Of a DNA stretch of 64,000 nt, positions 51,414 through 62,073 are shown one piece after another. The translations under genes were made by a program, and so were the position numbers. Positions within the stretch are counted from its first letter, which is position 1. Each line of letters begins with the position of its first letter. This DNA comes from Pectinatus haikarae (lineage in GTDB: Bacteria; Bacillota; Negativicutes; Selenomonadales; Selenomonadaceae). A model generated the notes under the pieces. That model did not search any database. It saw only the letters and a program-made list of their open reading frames with translations, and was not told the DNA's origin. Location: the NCBI RefSeq assembly GCF_015732185.1, contig NZ_WIQM01000004.1, positions 248,001 to 312,000 on the forward strand, written 5' to 3'.

Positions 51414-52808
51414 TCAATTTGCTTTTTCTGCTTCCTGTTCTTTATAGGGGATTTCTTTTTTTGCCAGTCTGAAGAAATAATACACTGCCAGAAGAGCACA
51501 GAATATCCAGCCGATGATCAGTGACAGCCTCGTATCGTTATTGAGCCACATGCCGATTGTTACGAGAATAAGGAAGATTATGCAGAAGCAGTTGCTGTAA
51601 GGATAGAGAAGTGACTTGAAAGGATGCTGTTCCATAACTTTTTTCCCATATTTCCGGCGGAAATTTTTTTGAGCTATCGCCAGTACAAACCAGGCAATCA
51701 TGCCGGGGAAAACACTGGCGCTGTATATATAGAGAAATAACTTTGAATTGGGGATCAAATAATTTAGAACGACACCGAGAATTAAGAGCGTCATCGTGAA
51801 AATAATGGAATTTTTCGGAATGCCGGATTTTGATAATTTCCCGAACCATTTTGGTGCCTGATTATTTTCTGATAATGTATAGAGCATACGTCCGGCACTG
51901 TAAATACCGCTGTTACAGCCTGAAAGAGCGGCCGTCAATACTACGAAATTGATTATGCCGGCTGCTGCCGGTATGCCTATCTTAGCAAAAATCGTTACAA
52001 AAGGACTGCCAAGCATATCAAGCTGGTTCCAGGGATAAATCGTGATAACAATAAAAATAGCGCCGATATAGAAAATAAGTATTCTCCATACTATACCTTT
52101 TATGGCTTTTTTTAATGTTTCGCGAGGATTCTGCGCTTCACCCGCAGTTATGCCAACGAGTTCCACCCCTTGAAAAGAAGCAGTTACAATGCACAGGGCA
52201 GTGAGCATTCCTGACATGCCATTTGGCAGAAAGCCGCCGTGGGACCAGAGATTGGCAAAACCGAGAGGCTGTCCGCCATAACCAAAACCAAAAAGAATGA
52301 CGCCGAAGCCTACTATTATCATTACGATAATGGTAGTTATTTTTATTATGGAGAACCAAAATTCAAATTCTCCATAATATTTAACTGCTGCCATATTGGC
52401 CAGGGCAACGATGAGCATGCCGCCGAATGCCGATATCCATTGGGGAATAAAGGGAAGCCAGTATTTTACATAAATGCCGATGGCCGTTATTTCCGACAGA
52501 CCGACTGCTACCCATAAAAACCAATAGCACCATGCTGTCAGATATCCGGCAAAGGGATGAATATACTTGTAGCCATAAGAAGCAAAAGATCCGGTAACCG
52601 GTTCCAGATAAAGCATTTCTCCCATGATGCGCATTATGAAAAAAATAACAAGACCGGCAACTCCGTAGCAAAAAAGTACAGACGGACCGGCAGTCTGGAT
52701 AGTACTGGCTGATCCCATGAAAAGTCCCACACCTATTGTTCCGCCCAGAGCGATCATTTCCACGTGGCGCGCTTTGAGATTGCGCTGCAAACTTTTTTCT
52801 TCCATCAT
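51414..52808 (-). CDS. APC-family amino-acid permease (AAT type)
   Basis: A 464-residue permease with 12 helices. Typical features: [25 protein letters not shown] at the N terminus, [59 protein letters not shown] and [15 protein letters not shown]. These fit the AAT subfamily (AnsP, ProY, LysP and others). The amino acid is not fixed by sequence. It is a single gene between glyS and the pheST leader. Confidence 0.9.
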   Translation of the reverse strand: MMEEKSLQRNLKARHVEMIALGGTIGVGLFMGSASTIQTAGPSVLFCYGVAGLVIFFIMRIMGEMLYLEPVTGSFASYGYKYIHPFAGYLTAWCYWFLWVAVGLSEITAIGIYVKYWLPFIPQWISAFGGMLIVALANMAAVKYYGEFEFWFSIIKITTIIVMIIVGFGVILFGFGYGGQPLGFANLWSHGGFLPNGMSGMLTALCIVTASFQGVELVGITAGEAQNPRETLKKAIKGIVWRILIFYIGAIFIVITIYPWNQLDMLGSPFVTIFAKIGIPAAAGIINFVVLTAALSGCNSGIYSAGRMLYTLSENNQAPKWFGKLSKSGIPKNSIIFTMTLLILGVVLNYLIPNSKLFLYIYSASVFPGMIAWFVLAIAQKNFRRKYGKKVMEQHPFKSLLYPYSNCFCIIFLILVTIGMWLNNDTRLSLIIGWIFCALLAVYYFFRLAKKEIPYKEQEAEKAN

Positions 52809-52980
52809 TTCACCTTAATTTATGCAAACTTCGCAAATATAATACGGGATGCATTTTACTATGCACAACAGGATGAGCAATACGTAATTTGCACAAAATA
52901 AGGGAAAATACGGTACAGCTCATAGAGAAAACAGTAAATACGAAGTTCGCTTTATTTATTGAAGCATAAATTTAGTAGTT

Positions 52981-55029
52981 TTAGAGTACGATTTTACTGA
53001 AATCGGCAGTTGCCTTGATCAAATTATCAATATTTTTCAACAAGGCAAGACGATTATTTTTAATTTTTTCGTCTTTATCCATGACCATTACTGCATCGAA
53101 GAAGCGATCAATGGGAGCAGAAAGAAGTGCCAATTTATCTATAACAGCATCATAATCATCACCTGATAGTCTGACGGCATCCTTTACCTTGCTGTAGTTT
53201 TGATATAATGTCGTTTCCTCAGGGCAGGTGAACAATGATTCGTCAATATTGAGAACATCTTGTTTGGCAATATTGCTGACTCGTACGAAGGATTGAACAA
53301 TACCGGTGAGGTCGGCAGAAGTTAATTTGTTATCAAGAGACAGAGCTTTCTTATAAACGGCATAGATATCATTGATATTATTAAGAACAGAATCTACAAT
53401 ATCATAACGTATATTTGCCTCTGCCAGCACATTTTTCAAACGCAGTTTTATAAAATTTATGATATTGGCGGATAAATCTTTCTGCTTATCTTCATCTATA
53501 GAAAGCAGGTTTAATGATTCTTTTATAAAAGAATTCAGCGAAATATTCATTTTGGCATTGATGATAGTATTTACAATACCCAATGCCTGACGACGCAGAG
53601 CAAAAGGATCTTGCGAGCCCGTGGGGATGAGGCCGCGGCTGAAAGTAGCAGCTATCGTATCTATTTTATCGGCAAGACTGACCAGCTGCCCGGAAACGGT
53701 TGAAGGCAGCTTATCACCGGCGAAACGTGGCATATAATGTTCATCTATGGCCTTGGCTACTTCGTCACCTTCATTGTCGAGCAAGGCATACTCACGTCCC
53801 ATTATTCCCTGCAGTTCTGTAAATTCGCATACCATGCCGGTGACTAAATCAGCTTTGGCAAGGAGCGCGGCACGCTCGGCGGATTTTTTTACAGAAGGGG
53901 CGGTTTTACATGCGTCAGCTAAATAAGCGGTCAATTTCTGCAGACGCAGAGCTTTGTCGTAAATACTGCCGAGTCCTTCCTGAAATACGACAGTTTTCAA
54001 TTTGTCTAAATAATCGACAAGTTTTTTCTTCCTGTCTTCGTCAAAGAAAAATTGTGCATCGGCAAGACGTGCCCGCAGAACACGTTCATTGCCATGCTGA
54101 ACTGTTGCTAAGGCATTGTCACCGCCATTTCGAATAGTAATAAACAATGGCAGCAGCTTTCCGGCGGCATCAGTGACAGGGAAGTAGCGTTGATGTTCAC
54201 GCATAGGAGTGATAACTGCCTCTTTAGGTAAATTAAGATATTTTTCTTCAAATTTACCGCAAAGTGCAGTAGGATACTCAACAAGATATGTTACTTCCTC
54301 CAGTAAGTCTTCTGTTATTTGTGCGTGTCCGTTATTTTCTGCGGCGAGTCTGTTGATCTGTTCTTTAATCATATCACGGCGTTTATTTTGATCGACGATG
54401 ATAAAAAGTTTTTTCATTGTCTTTTTGTAATCTGAAGCATTTTCTATGATATGCTCACCGTCACTTAAAAATCTGTGTCCGCGGGTTTTATTGCCGGAAT
54501 GAACGTTTGCTGTTGTGAAAGGGATAACTTCGCTGTCAAAAAGAGCTACGATCCAGCGAATAGGGCGCACGAAGCGAAAATCAAGGGTCCCCCAGCGCAT
54601 GTTTTTGGGAAAATTAAGACCTTCGATCAATTGCGGTAAAATTTCTGATAAAAGATCAATTGTACGGCTGCCGTGTTCGTGGACTACAGCATAAATATAG
54701 CCGTCTCTGACCGTAAGCTCGTTAACATCTATATTTTTGCCGCGGGCAAAACCAATGGCTGCTTTTGTCGGGTTATTATCATTATCAAATGCAATTTTTA
54801 CGGAAGGTCCCTTATGCTCTGTGGAAATATCAGACTGCTTCTTTGCCAAGTCTTTTATAAGCAAAGCAAGGCGGCGCGGGGTGCCATAAGTTTTAGTTTC
54901 CGAAAAATCGATATGCAGCTCAGTGAATTTTTCTTCGGCTTTTTCTTTCAGCTGTTGTAAAATAGCAGGCATAAAATGGGCGGGTATTTCCTCGGTGCCT
55001 ATTTCCATTAATAAATCTTTGCTCATCAT
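52981..55029 (-). CDS. glyS: Glycine--tRNA ligase beta subunit
   Basis: A 682-residue beta subunit. The N-terminal [74 protein letters not shown], and [31 protein letters not shown] are typical. The C-terminal third has the HD-like and anticodon-binding regions. Its ATG overlaps the glyQ stop (ATGA), so the two are translationally coupled. An ATG one codon on is equally possible. With GlyQ it forms the alpha2beta2 enzyme. Confidence 0.95.
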   Translation of the reverse strand: MMSKDLLMEIGTEEIPAHFMPAILQQLKEKAEEKFTELHIDFSETKTYGTPRRLALLIKDLAKKQSDISTEHKGPSVKIAFDNDNNPTKAAIGFARGKNIDVNELTVRDGYIYAVVHEHGSRTIDLLSEILPQLIEGLNFPKNMRWGTLDFRFVRPIRWIVALFDSEVIPFTTANVHSGNKTRGHRFLSDGEHIIENASDYKKTMKKLFIIVDQNKRRDMIKEQINRLAAENNGHAQITEDLLEEVTYLVEYPTALCGKFEEKYLNLPKEAVITPMREHQRYFPVTDAAGKLLPLFITIRNGGDNALATVQHGNERVLRARLADAQFFFDEDRKKKLVDYLDKLKTVVFQEGLGSIYDKALRLQKLTAYLADACKTAPSVKKSAERAALLAKADLVTGMVCEFTELQGIMGREYALLDNEGDEVAKAIDEHYMPRFAGDKLPSTVSGQLVSLADKIDTIAATFSRGLIPTGSQDPFALRRQALGIVNTIINAKMNISLNSFIKESLNLLSIDEDKQKDLSANIINFIKLRLKNVLAEANIRYDIVDSVLNNINDIYAVYKKALSLDNKLTSADLTGIVQSFVRVSNIAKQDVLNIDESLFTCPEETTLYQNYSKVKDAVRLSGDDYDAVIDKLALLSAPIDRFFDAVMVMDKDEKIKNNRLALLKNIDNLIKATADFSKIVL

Positions 55030-55904
55030 TTGTCACCTCGTTTTAACATTGGATAGCCAAGATCCTCTCTTTGTTTCAAATAGCATTTTGCGCACAGGCG
55101 GGCAAGGTTTCTGACGCGACCGATAAATGCTGTACGTTCCGACACGCTTATAGCACCGCGGGCATCAAGCAGATTGAAAGTATGGGAACACTTTAATACA
55201 TAATCGTAAGCAGGATGGACAAATCCCAGATTGATCACACGTACGGCTTCCTTTTCGTATTTGTCGAATAAATCGAAGAGAAGGGTGGTATCGGCCAATT
55301 CAAAATTGTAGGTGGATTGCTCAAATTCGTTCTGCTTGAATACATCACCATAGGTGTAATTGCCGGACCAAACAATATCAAATACGTTTTCTTTTCCCTG
55401 GATATACATTGCCAAACGTTCAAGACCGTAAGTTATTTCTGAGGCTACCGGTTTTATATCAACACTGCCGACCTGCTGAAAATAAGTAAATTGCGTTATT
55501 TCCATGCCGTCAAGCCATACTTCCCAGCCGAGGCCCCAAGCACCCAGTGTGGGTGATTCCCAATTATCCTCAACAAAACGAATGTCGTGTTCTTCAGGAT
55601 TGATGTTAAGCTTTTTCAGACTGGCTAAATATAGTTCCTGTATATTGTCAGGAGACGGTTTCATAATTACCTGGAACTGATGGTGCTGAAAAAGTCTGTT
55701 GGGATTTTCTCCGTAGCGTCCGTCGGCAGGGCGGCGGGATGGCTCCACATATGCAACATGCCACGGTTCGGGACCCAATACTCGTAAAAAAGTGGATGGG
55801 TTCATTGTGCCGGCACCCTTTTCTACATCATAAGCCTGAGCTAAAATACAGCCCTGGTCAGACCAAAATTTTTGCAATGTCAGGATAATTTCCTGAAATG
55901 TCAT
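55026..55904 (-). CDS. glyQ: Glycine--tRNA ligase alpha subunit
   Basis: A 292-residue catalytic subunit of standard length. Motifs: [78 protein letters not shown] and [14 protein letters not shown]. The start is the ATG at 55904 after GGAGG; the open frame upstream runs through the T-box leader and is not coding. First gene of glyQS. Confidence 0.96.
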   Translation of the reverse strand: MTFQEIILTLQKFWSDQGCILAQAYDVEKGAGTMNPSTFLRVLGPEPWHVAYVEPSRRPADGRYGENPNRLFQHHQFQVIMKPSPDNIQELYLASLKKLNINPEEHDIRFVEDNWESPTLGAWGLGWEVWLDGMEITQFTYFQQVGSVDIKPVASEITYGLERLAMYIQGKENVFDIVWSGNYTYGDVFKQNEFEQSTYNFELADTTLLFDLFDKYEKEAVRVINLGFVHPAYDYVLKCSHTFNLLDARGAISVSERTAFIGRVRNLARLCAKCYLKQREDLGYPMLKRGDK

Positions 55905-55983
55905 CAAAATAAAAACCTCCTTGATAAAATAAAATTTTAAAGCGAGAATTATGCGATTATTACTGTTTTTCAGGAAGAGAGTA

Positions 55984-56182
55984 AAATAAAAATCCGTCCC
56001 TGTGATGTTGACATCACAGGGACGGATTTTTTTATAATCCGCGGTTCCACCCTGATTGGCAAATATGCCCGCTTTTAATATGCAATTTTTATGCTCACAG
56101 TCTGCCACCGGTTTCAGCGGCGTCTTTCACTGTCACGCCTCGCTTTATTTTGCAGCCGAATAATACTGTTCATCGCCAAACA
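55984..56182 (-). promoter_or_regulatory. T-box leader of glyQS
   Basis: The T-box CAGGGTGGAACCGCG is at 56040-56054 on the minus strand, followed by a strong terminator with a 21-bp stem (55988-56008 with 56011-56031) and a U-run. Upstream, ACCGGTGGCAG (near 56102-56112) offers GGC (Gly) as specifier. It responds to uncharged tRNA-Gly. Confidence 0.92.
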
Positions 56183-56187
56183 TTTTC

Positions 56188-56216
56188 AGTCTAGCAGATA
56201 AAATAATACTTGTCAA
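56188..56216 (-). promoter_or_regulatory. Promoter of the glyQS T-box transcript
   Basis: On the minus strand TTGACA (56211-56216) is 17 bp from TAGACT (56188-56193). Confidence 0.8.
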
Positions 56217-56360
56217 TCAAAGATAAAATATTCTTTTAAATTAAAGAAGCGCGAAGCAGAGACTTTATTCAGAGTTTTCCGACCAGTGATGAAGAAGTAC
56301 TATAAAAATGTGATAGGATTACGGAAAAAGATTTTTATACAGTTGATCTTTCAATAAATT

Positions 56361-57050
56361 TTAGAAGCCAACATGATTTTTGTAATCTTTGAACATAAGA
56401 TATTTGGGCAGTACATCTTCCTCGACATCAGGTAATCGTGACTGGGCTTTGTAAAAACGATTATCTGCCCTGTCATCATTTGTAGTAGAAACTTCAAACA
56501 ATGCGATATCACCGGTTCCGGGGACGCCCTGCCATTGATGGTATTGTCCTTGCTTCAATGTAATGCTTTGTCCAGGTTTTAAGAAAATATCTGATCCTGC
56601 AGGAAGGATAACTTTTTTACCGTCTATGGTTGTTTCTACATCAGTATTAGAAAATTGCTCTGTTTTATCAGAGTTGTATAAGGTGAGTTTTAATGTCCCG
56701 CCGCCGCGATTAATGATGTCTTCAATTTTGTACCAATGAAAATGAAATGGCAGAACTTGACCATCGCGTACAAACAGCAATTTTTCGCAATAGGGTTTTG
56801 GGTAGAGGTCCTTCATATTGTAATTACCATTTCTAAAAGTAAAAACAGTAAGCCCTGTCTGTGAAAAGTTTCCTGTGGCAAAATCAGTAATATCCCAGCC
56901 AAGCATATTATCTACCAACTCTTTTTCATTATCCTGCAGCATTTGCCAATTCTTCACAGTATAAAAAGCAAATGGCGGCAATGGAATTTTGAAATACTCT
57001 GCAGCTTCTATTGTATATATTATAATACTATTTATTTCTGAACGTTTCAT
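56361..57050 (-). CDS. D-lyxose/D-mannose isomerase family protein
   Basis: A 229-residue cupin of the D-lyxose ketol-isomerase family. Metal ligands: histidines and glutamate in VLPFHFHWYKIEDIINRGGG and a distal histidine in QGQYHQWQG. The family interconverts D-lyxose and D-xylulose, or D-mannose and D-fructose. It is the last gene of a fructose-type PTS operon, 92 bases after EIIC. Since sugars enter already phosphorylated, it may act on a phosphosugar, which is inference. Confidence 0.87.
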   Translation of the reverse strand: MKRSEINSIIIYTIEAAEYFKIPLPPFAFYTVKNWQMLQDNEKELVDNMLGWDITDFATGNFSQTGLTVFTFRNGNYNMKDLYPKPYCEKLLFVRDGQVLPFHFHWYKIEDIINRGGGTLKLTLYNSDKTEQFSNTDVETTIDGKKVILPAGSDIFLKPGQSITLKQGQYHQWQGVPGTGDIALFEVSTTNDDRADNRFYKAQSRLPDVEEDVLPKYLMFKDYKNHVGF

Positions 57051-57142
57051 TTTTCCCTTTCTTTTATGACTGACTTGAAAATGTATAAGTGGAAATCATT
57101 ACTGCTATTATTTTTATAAAGGTATAAAATTTTAATTGAAAA

Positions 57143-58234
57143 TCATAATCCGGATATTTTTAAGCTAGATAAGTCTAATTGTTGTTCGAGTTCTTCTTCA
57201 ATTGTTTCTTCGGTAGACTTTCTTTTTAAAAATTGCAGGCATATAGCAAACACAAATGAACCGATAAGCAGGCTCAGCAGCCAAAAGCCTGGATTAGCTA
57301 TACCGGGTAATGCAAAAAAACCTCCGGCAGGTACAGTAGAGGCACATTGCCAATACATTACCAGTGCACCATCTACAGCGGCCCCTATACCTGTGCAGAT
57401 TGTGATACGTACAAAATCATTTAAAATAATAGGATAGGAACCCTCAGTGATCTGACAACATCCCATAAGGAAAGCCGATTTTAAAGCATTGATTTCTTGA
57501 TTTGAAAAAATATTATGTTTAAAAAGCCGGCTCAGAAAATAACCTATTGTAAGTCCGAATGGTGCTATCATAGAAGCAGATATAAGTACGGAAATGGGAG
57601 TGCCTATTCCTTGAGTCATAAGCTGCATGACAAAAACGAATACTATTTTATTTATAGGTCCGCCATAATCTACAGCTGAAAGAATACCTAGAATTACTCC
57701 AAGTAAAACGATAGAACCACCACTATTTTGCATACTCATTAAAAGAGTGTATACACCATCAGTTAGTGCAAGAATAGCGATTCCCACAATATATTCCATA
57801 AATAATCCGACAATTATTGTCGTTAAAAGAGGCAGAATCATTTGTGGAACTATTCCCTCCATGAAGCTTGGTACTTTAATCGATTTTTTCAAATAGTTAA
57901 CTAAGTAACCTCCAAGATACCCTGTAAAAAGACCACCCAAAAACCCGAATCCATTTGCTCTGCAAAGAAGTCCCAATAAAAAACCTGGAGCAATACCTGG
58001 ACGGTCGGCAATAGAATATGCAATAAATGTGGAAATAAATACGGGTAATAGTCCCAGACCATCGCCCCCCAACGTTGTTAATGCATCGGCAATGGAAAAT
58101 CCCTGCCTGTAATCAGTAATTGTGCGTCCGCCAAAAATATTACCAATAACCATTAACATACCTGCGGCACAGACATAGGGAATCATATAGGAAATGCCGG
58201 TCATAATATGCTTTCTTATCTGAAGGCTGCCCAT
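57143..58234 (-). CDS. Fructose-family PTS EIIC permease
   Basis: A 363-residue membrane permease. Typical are MTGISYMIPYVCAAGMLMVIG, GIAPGFLLGLLCRANGFGFLGGLFTGYLGGY and VDYGGPINKIVFVFVMQLM. About nine to ten hydrophobic segments. It overlaps the EIIB gene by one base, so expression is coupled. The loop GPINKIV and CRANG are altered from the usual fructose EIIC, which suggests another ketose or polyol substrate. Confidence 0.9.
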   Translation of the reverse strand: MGSLQIRKHIMTGISYMIPYVCAAGMLMVIGNIFGGRTITDYRQGFSIADALTTLGGDGLGLLPVFISTFIAYSIADRPGIAPGFLLGLLCRANGFGFLGGLFTGYLGGYLVNYLKKSIKVPSFMEGIVPQMILPLLTTIIVGLFMEYIVGIAILALTDGVYTLLMSMQNSGGSIVLLGVILGILSAVDYGGPINKIVFVFVMQLMTQGIGTPISVLISASMIAPFGLTIGYFLSRLFKHNIFSNQEINALKSAFLMGCCQITEGSYPIILNDFVRITICTGIGAAVDGALVMYWQCASTVPAGGFFALPGIANPGFWLLSLLIGSFVFAICLQFLKRKSTEETIEEELEQQLDLSSLKISGL

Positions 58235-58560
58235 TATTTTTTTACCTCCACAGATTCAACAATTTCCTGTAATTTTTTTATCAAGGCTGTAGGTGAATGG
58301 ACGGCTACTTCTGTTGGAACTTCTACCATTTTTTTACCGATGAACCGATCTTTTCCTTTTATCTGAATATCTATTGCCAATATAACAATATCAGCACTTT
58401 TTATATCATTGTCCGTAAGTTTATCTTCTATGCCAATTGTTCCTTGGGTTTCTATGTGAATAGTATGTCCAGCCTTTTCAGCTGCCAAAATTAATTTCTT
58501 TTTCGCAATGTAAGTATGGGCAATTCCTGCCACACATGCGGCAACACCAATGATATTCAT
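58234..58560 (-). CDS. Fructose-family PTS EIIB
   Basis: A 108-residue phosphocarrier. The phosphocysteine is C9 in VAACVAGIAHTYIA. Most fructose EIIB have CPTGIAHT; here the residues after Cys are VA instead of PT. IETQGTIGIEDKLTDNDIKSADIVILAID fits the fold. The ATG at 58560 follows GGAGAGGA. It works with the overlapping EIIC and the separate EIIA. Confidence 0.9.
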   Translation of the reverse strand: MNIIGVAACVAGIAHTYIAKKKLILAAEKAGHTIHIETQGTIGIEDKLTDNDIKSADIVILAIDIQIKGKDRFIGKKMVEVPTEVAVHSPTALIKKLQEIVESVEVKK

Positions 58561-58578
58561 TATGATCCTCTCCTTCAC

Positions 58579-59445
58579 TCAGCAAAAGCATTTTACTTTA
58601 TCTATATCGTTGAACAAAGCCATTTTTTCTTCAATTGTATTTCGACACATGCGGATACAAGTTGGATAAATAACATTCGGTTCTCGTTCAAAGCCTTTTT
58701 CTTGCAAATATTGTTCTACACCTTTCATAAAGCTGAATTTAATATCACTGGATATATTGATTTTACAAATACCTCTTTTTACAGATTCTGCTATTTCATC
58801 GTTTTGATTGCTGGAGCCGCCGTGTAAGACAAGAGGAATATCAATAATATTTTTAATTTCTGATAATAATTCCAGTTTCAGTTTCGGTACAAAACCTTTC
58901 GGATAGATGCCGTGTGCGGTACCAATGGCTATGGCTAAAGAATCCACGCCTGTTTTTTCCACAAAAGCTTTTGCATCAGACGGTTTGGTATAAGTTATTT
59001 TAGTGGTGCCGCCTTCTATGGAATCGCCTGTTTGCCCGATGGTTCCCAATTCCCCTTCAACAGAAACTCCCACAGAATGAGCTGTATTCACAACTTTTTT
59101 AGCCAGAGCAATATTTTCAGTGAAAGGAAGCAGTGACCCATCGATCATCACGGAAGTGAATCCCAACCGGATAGCATGAATGCATTGCTCATAGGTGGCA
59201 CCATGATCAAGATGTATTACCACAGGTATTTTGGTATGGTTGGCTTCATAAATAACACTGCTGATGAAACTGTCTCTCAGAAACTTTAATTCATCAGGAT
59301 GAATGGCCATGATGACAGGTGCTTGTTTTTCTTCAGCACTTTCCATCATTGCTGTGAGCAATTGACCCGTTCCGGCATTAAAAGCAGGAACTGCAAACTT
59401 ATTTTTTTGAGCTGTTTCAAGCATTTCTTTCATGGTAATCAGCAT
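58579..59445 (-). CDS. Class II ketose-bisphosphate aldolase
   Basis: A 288-residue zinc aldolase. Sites: VPAFNAGTGQLL, PVVIHLDHGATYEQCIHAIRLGFTSVMIDGS, SVEGELGTIGQ, IGTAHGIYPKGFVPKLKLELL, LVLHGGSSNQNDE and KINISSDIKFSF. The family takes a ketose-1,6-bisphosphate (or a 1-phosphate) to DHAP and an aldehyde. It lies between the EIIA and EIIB genes, which links it to the imported sugar. It differs from the GatY-type enzyme in the galactitol cluster and has its own operon. Confidence 0.88.
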   Translation of the reverse strand: MLITMKEMLETAQKNKFAVPAFNAGTGQLLTAMMESAEEKQAPVIMAIHPDELKFLRDSFISSVIYEANHTKIPVVIHLDHGATYEQCIHAIRLGFTSVMIDGSLLPFTENIALAKKVVNTAHSVGVSVEGELGTIGQTGDSIEGGTTKITYTKPSDAKAFVEKTGVDSLAIAIGTAHGIYPKGFVPKLKLELLSEIKNIIDIPLVLHGGSSNQNDEIAESVKRGICKINISSDIKFSFMKGVEQYLQEKGFEREPNVIYPTCIRMCRNTIEEKMALFNDIDKVKCFC

Positions 59446-59505
59446 AAATAAAAACCCCTTTTATATTTATTTAAACAATTGTTTAATTAGGACCAGTTTA
59501 AAATG

Positions 59506-59976
59506 TTAACTTATTTCCTGCGATAATAAGCTGATGATCTCTGCTTTATCATTTGTTTTTAATAATCTATTCAGTATGTCATCGTCTGCCAGAGCCATTG
59601 CTATTTGCGATAATAATTTTAAATGGACTGTCGTTTTATCAACATTGCGTACAGCAAAAAGAATTACTACATGCACTGGCTTATCATCCGGACATTCCCA
59701 TATCAAATCATTTTTGGTTCTTCCGAAGGCAATAGAAGTTATTTTTACAGTATCAGATTTACCGTGAGGGATAGCAATATGATTTCCCAGACCGGTCTGA
59801 CCCTCATTTTCTCTGAGATAAACATCATCTATGAAAATCTTAGAATCACTGATGTGCCCTTCTTTATATAGATTTTTAGTTAATTCTTCTATTGCTTCTT
59901 TTTTATTAACTGCATTCATATTTAAATTAATAAGACGTTCATTAAAAACTTCATCAACTCTGGTTATACTCATCAA
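59506..59976 (-). CDS. Fructose-family PTS EIIA
   Basis: A 156-residue phosphocarrier. The phosphohistidine is H71 in GNHIAIPHGKSDTV, and VHVVILFAVRNVDKTTVHLKLLSQIAMALADDDILNRLL is typical of EIIA-2. It starts 12 bases after the PRD regulator. Two adjacent ATGs at the start cannot be distinguished. Confidence 0.92.
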   Translation of the reverse strand: MMSITRVDEVFNERLINLNMNAVNKKEAIEELTKNLYKEGHISDSKIFIDDVYLRENEGQTGLGNHIAIPHGKSDTVKITSIAFGRTKNDLIWECPDDKPVHVVILFAVRNVDKTTVHLKLLSQIAMALADDDILNRLLKTNDKAEIISLLSQEIS

Positions 59977-59988
59977 AAGACCCCCATG

Positions 59989-61782
59989 TTATTTATTTGC
60001 CAATATCCAATAATAAATCTTTTTTATAACGTTTTCAGAAAGATCATTTTTATTTGGCAGATAAATATTTATCGTTTTGTCATATTTGTTTTCTGCGATG
60101 GCAAGATTATAAATGTCAACTCTTGTTTTTGTTATTAGACTACTTGTATAAACTGCCACATGCAGGGATGGTACTATAGTCGTATATTGCACTATGCACG
60201 CGTCCTTAGCAATTTTTTCTATAGGTATTTTTTCTTTGTGTTCATGAAAAAAATCGTTGGAAAAATCCTTTTGGTCATTACTGATCATAGGAAACTGTTT
60301 CGTAAAAGATTTTCTTAGATTTTTATCATCAACTTCATTGAATAGCGCGCTTACATAAGCAATTGGTATACCTATTTTTATATTGATCTTTACAGTGGCA
60401 ATTATTAAATCAATTTGTTTGTCTGTGATGACTTTTTCAACTTGTTTGGCCGAAATTACGTCTACAATATTCCATTCTGGGAAAAATTTTTTTATGCGCT
60501 TTTTTAGGAGATGCGATGTACCTATTCCACTGGAACAGGCTATCACAACATTTTTTTTATTTATAATTTCTTCTACAGCATTTTGAAAGTATACGGTCAA
60601 ATAAGCTATTTCATCTTCACTGATCTCTGGAAGATTATATTTTATCTGGAGTTTAAGCATAATAAGTTTTAGTAAAATCATAGCTTCAGGAAATTCAGAT
60701 TTGACTTGCTCAAGAATAGGATTTTTAATATAAATTTTATAGTTTATACGATTCAGCATGGGTCTCAAATGCAGTAACAAAGCTTTATATAAGCTTTGGC
60801 TAAAAGAAAACTTCAAGGGATATATGTTTAAACTCATTTCGATAATGTCTGTGGCAATTGTCTGAACATAAATATTGTCATCAAGACCATTATTTGAATC
60901 GGCTATGCTGACTATCCCGCCGGAGGATGTCAGGTACTGATAAATATAAAAAGTCTCGGCAGAATTTAAAAAAACTTTAAAATCATTTTCTATATATTGC
61001 CTCATTAATTTTGCGGCCATATAAAATTTACTGTCATAGTGAGGCGGGTCTGATCCAAATTCAGCATATACTGTCTTGTCGTATTGTATTCGTTCTATCA
61101 GTATTAAAATATGAGTTACAAGATTTATATAATAAGGTTCTATAATTTTGTAATTCATGAAACTTTCTATTTTTTCTATAATATTTTCAATTTTTTTTAC
61201 ACTACCCTGACCAAAATGTTCTTCAAGTTCCCGCAGCGTACCATAATTTATTCGTGGATAATCGTTTGGTAAAGTATTTTCGTTTGTTTCTATAAATTGA
61301 TTTATTATATCTACTAATGCTCGGCGTATATTTGTTTCGGAGCCAACCAGAGAAGTTCCCTTAACATCTTTATGCAGCTTAAGTTCATATGCAGCCAGTT
61401 GTGTTTCGATCATTTGCAAATCATTTACAATAGAGGTTTTGCTCACAAAATATTTATCTGATAATCCTTGGATAGATAAGCGTATTTGTTTCCCTTCAAG
61501 CAGATCAAATACTATTTTCATGCGGCGTTCTTTTAGAGTATTGCTGCTTTGCTTTTGATTTAATATAGTATTTACCATATGTTTTTGTGTATCAACTATT
61601 CTTATTCCCTTGCCGGATATTTTTTCTATCTTTATGCCTTGATTTTCCCAATAGTTTAAATCATTACGAATTGTTTTATCAGAACATGATAAAATTTTTG
61701 CAAAAACTTTAACGGGTGTAAAATTATCAGTTTGGAGTAAATGCTTTAATAGTATTTTTTGTCTGTCATATAAGTTTTCCAT
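59989..61782 (-). CDS. BglG-type PTS regulator with PRDs and EIIB-like domain
   Basis: A 597-residue regulator. N-terminal helix-turn-helix (AKILSCSDKTIRNDLNYWENQG), a second HTH (LSDKYFVSKTSIVNDLQMIE), two PTS regulation domains (histidines in LVTHILILIERI and LLHLRPMLNRINYKI) and an EIIB-like domain (VVIACSSGIGTSHLLKKRI). The C-terminal EIIA domain is degenerate: it lacks a clear IPHG/IPHP site. It is the first gene of the second PTS operon and probably its controller. Compared with the galactitol regulator it is about 50 residues shorter. Confidence 0.9.
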   Translation of the reverse strand: MENLYDRQKILLKHLLQTDNFTPVKVFAKILSCSDKTIRNDLNYWENQGIKIEKISGKGIRIVDTQKHMVNTILNQKQSSNTLKERRMKIVFDLLEGKQIRLSIQGLSDKYFVSKTSIVNDLQMIETQLAAYELKLHKDVKGTSLVGSETNIRRALVDIINQFIETNENTLPNDYPRINYGTLRELEEHFGQGSVKKIENIIEKIESFMNYKIIEPYYINLVTHILILIERIQYDKTVYAEFGSDPPHYDSKFYMAAKLMRQYIENDFKVFLNSAETFYIYQYLTSSGGIVSIADSNNGLDDNIYVQTIATDIIEMSLNIYPLKFSFSQSLYKALLLHLRPMLNRINYKIYIKNPILEQVKSEFPEAMILLKLIMLKLQIKYNLPEISEDEIAYLTVYFQNAVEEIINKKNVVIACSSGIGTSHLLKKRIKKFFPEWNIVDVISAKQVEKVITDKQIDLIIATVKINIKIGIPIAYVSALFNEVDDKNLRKSFTKQFPMISNDQKDFSNDFFHEHKEKIPIEKIAKDACIVQYTTIVPSLHVAVYTSSLITKTRVDIYNLAIAENKYDKTINIYLPNKNDLSENVIKKIYYWILANK

Positions 61783-61940
61783 CTGATCTTCTCCCTGTTC
61801 TTTCTGTGCTTTTATAATATCATTTTTCTGATATTACAAAAATACCAAAATATTTCTACAATATATTCCATAAATTAGTATACTATTTTTTCTATAAGTA
61901 ATATGGAAACTTATAATATACGTCATGAAAGCATAAAATG

Positions 61941-61968
61941 AACCTTGGCAGATGCAAATGCCAAGGTT
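61941..61968 (-). terminator. Hairpin after the DapA-type aldolase, probable terminator
   Basis: A perfect 10-bp stem AACCTTGGCA / TGCCAAGGTT with an 8-base loop. The following minus-strand sequence CATTTTATG is only a weak U-tract. Confidence 0.5.
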
Positions 61969-62073
61969 CATAAATAAACTATAAATTTTGATTCAGTAAA
62001 AAGTTTAGCCGGCAGGACGATCTTCATATAAATAAGATCAATGATGTGTTTACTGTTCAATCTAATTTCAAAT

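Noticed and set aside
55905-56108. N-terminal extension of glyQ
   Set aside because: The open frame runs through the T-box terminator and has no RBS; the standard GlyQ start at 55904 fits the family length.
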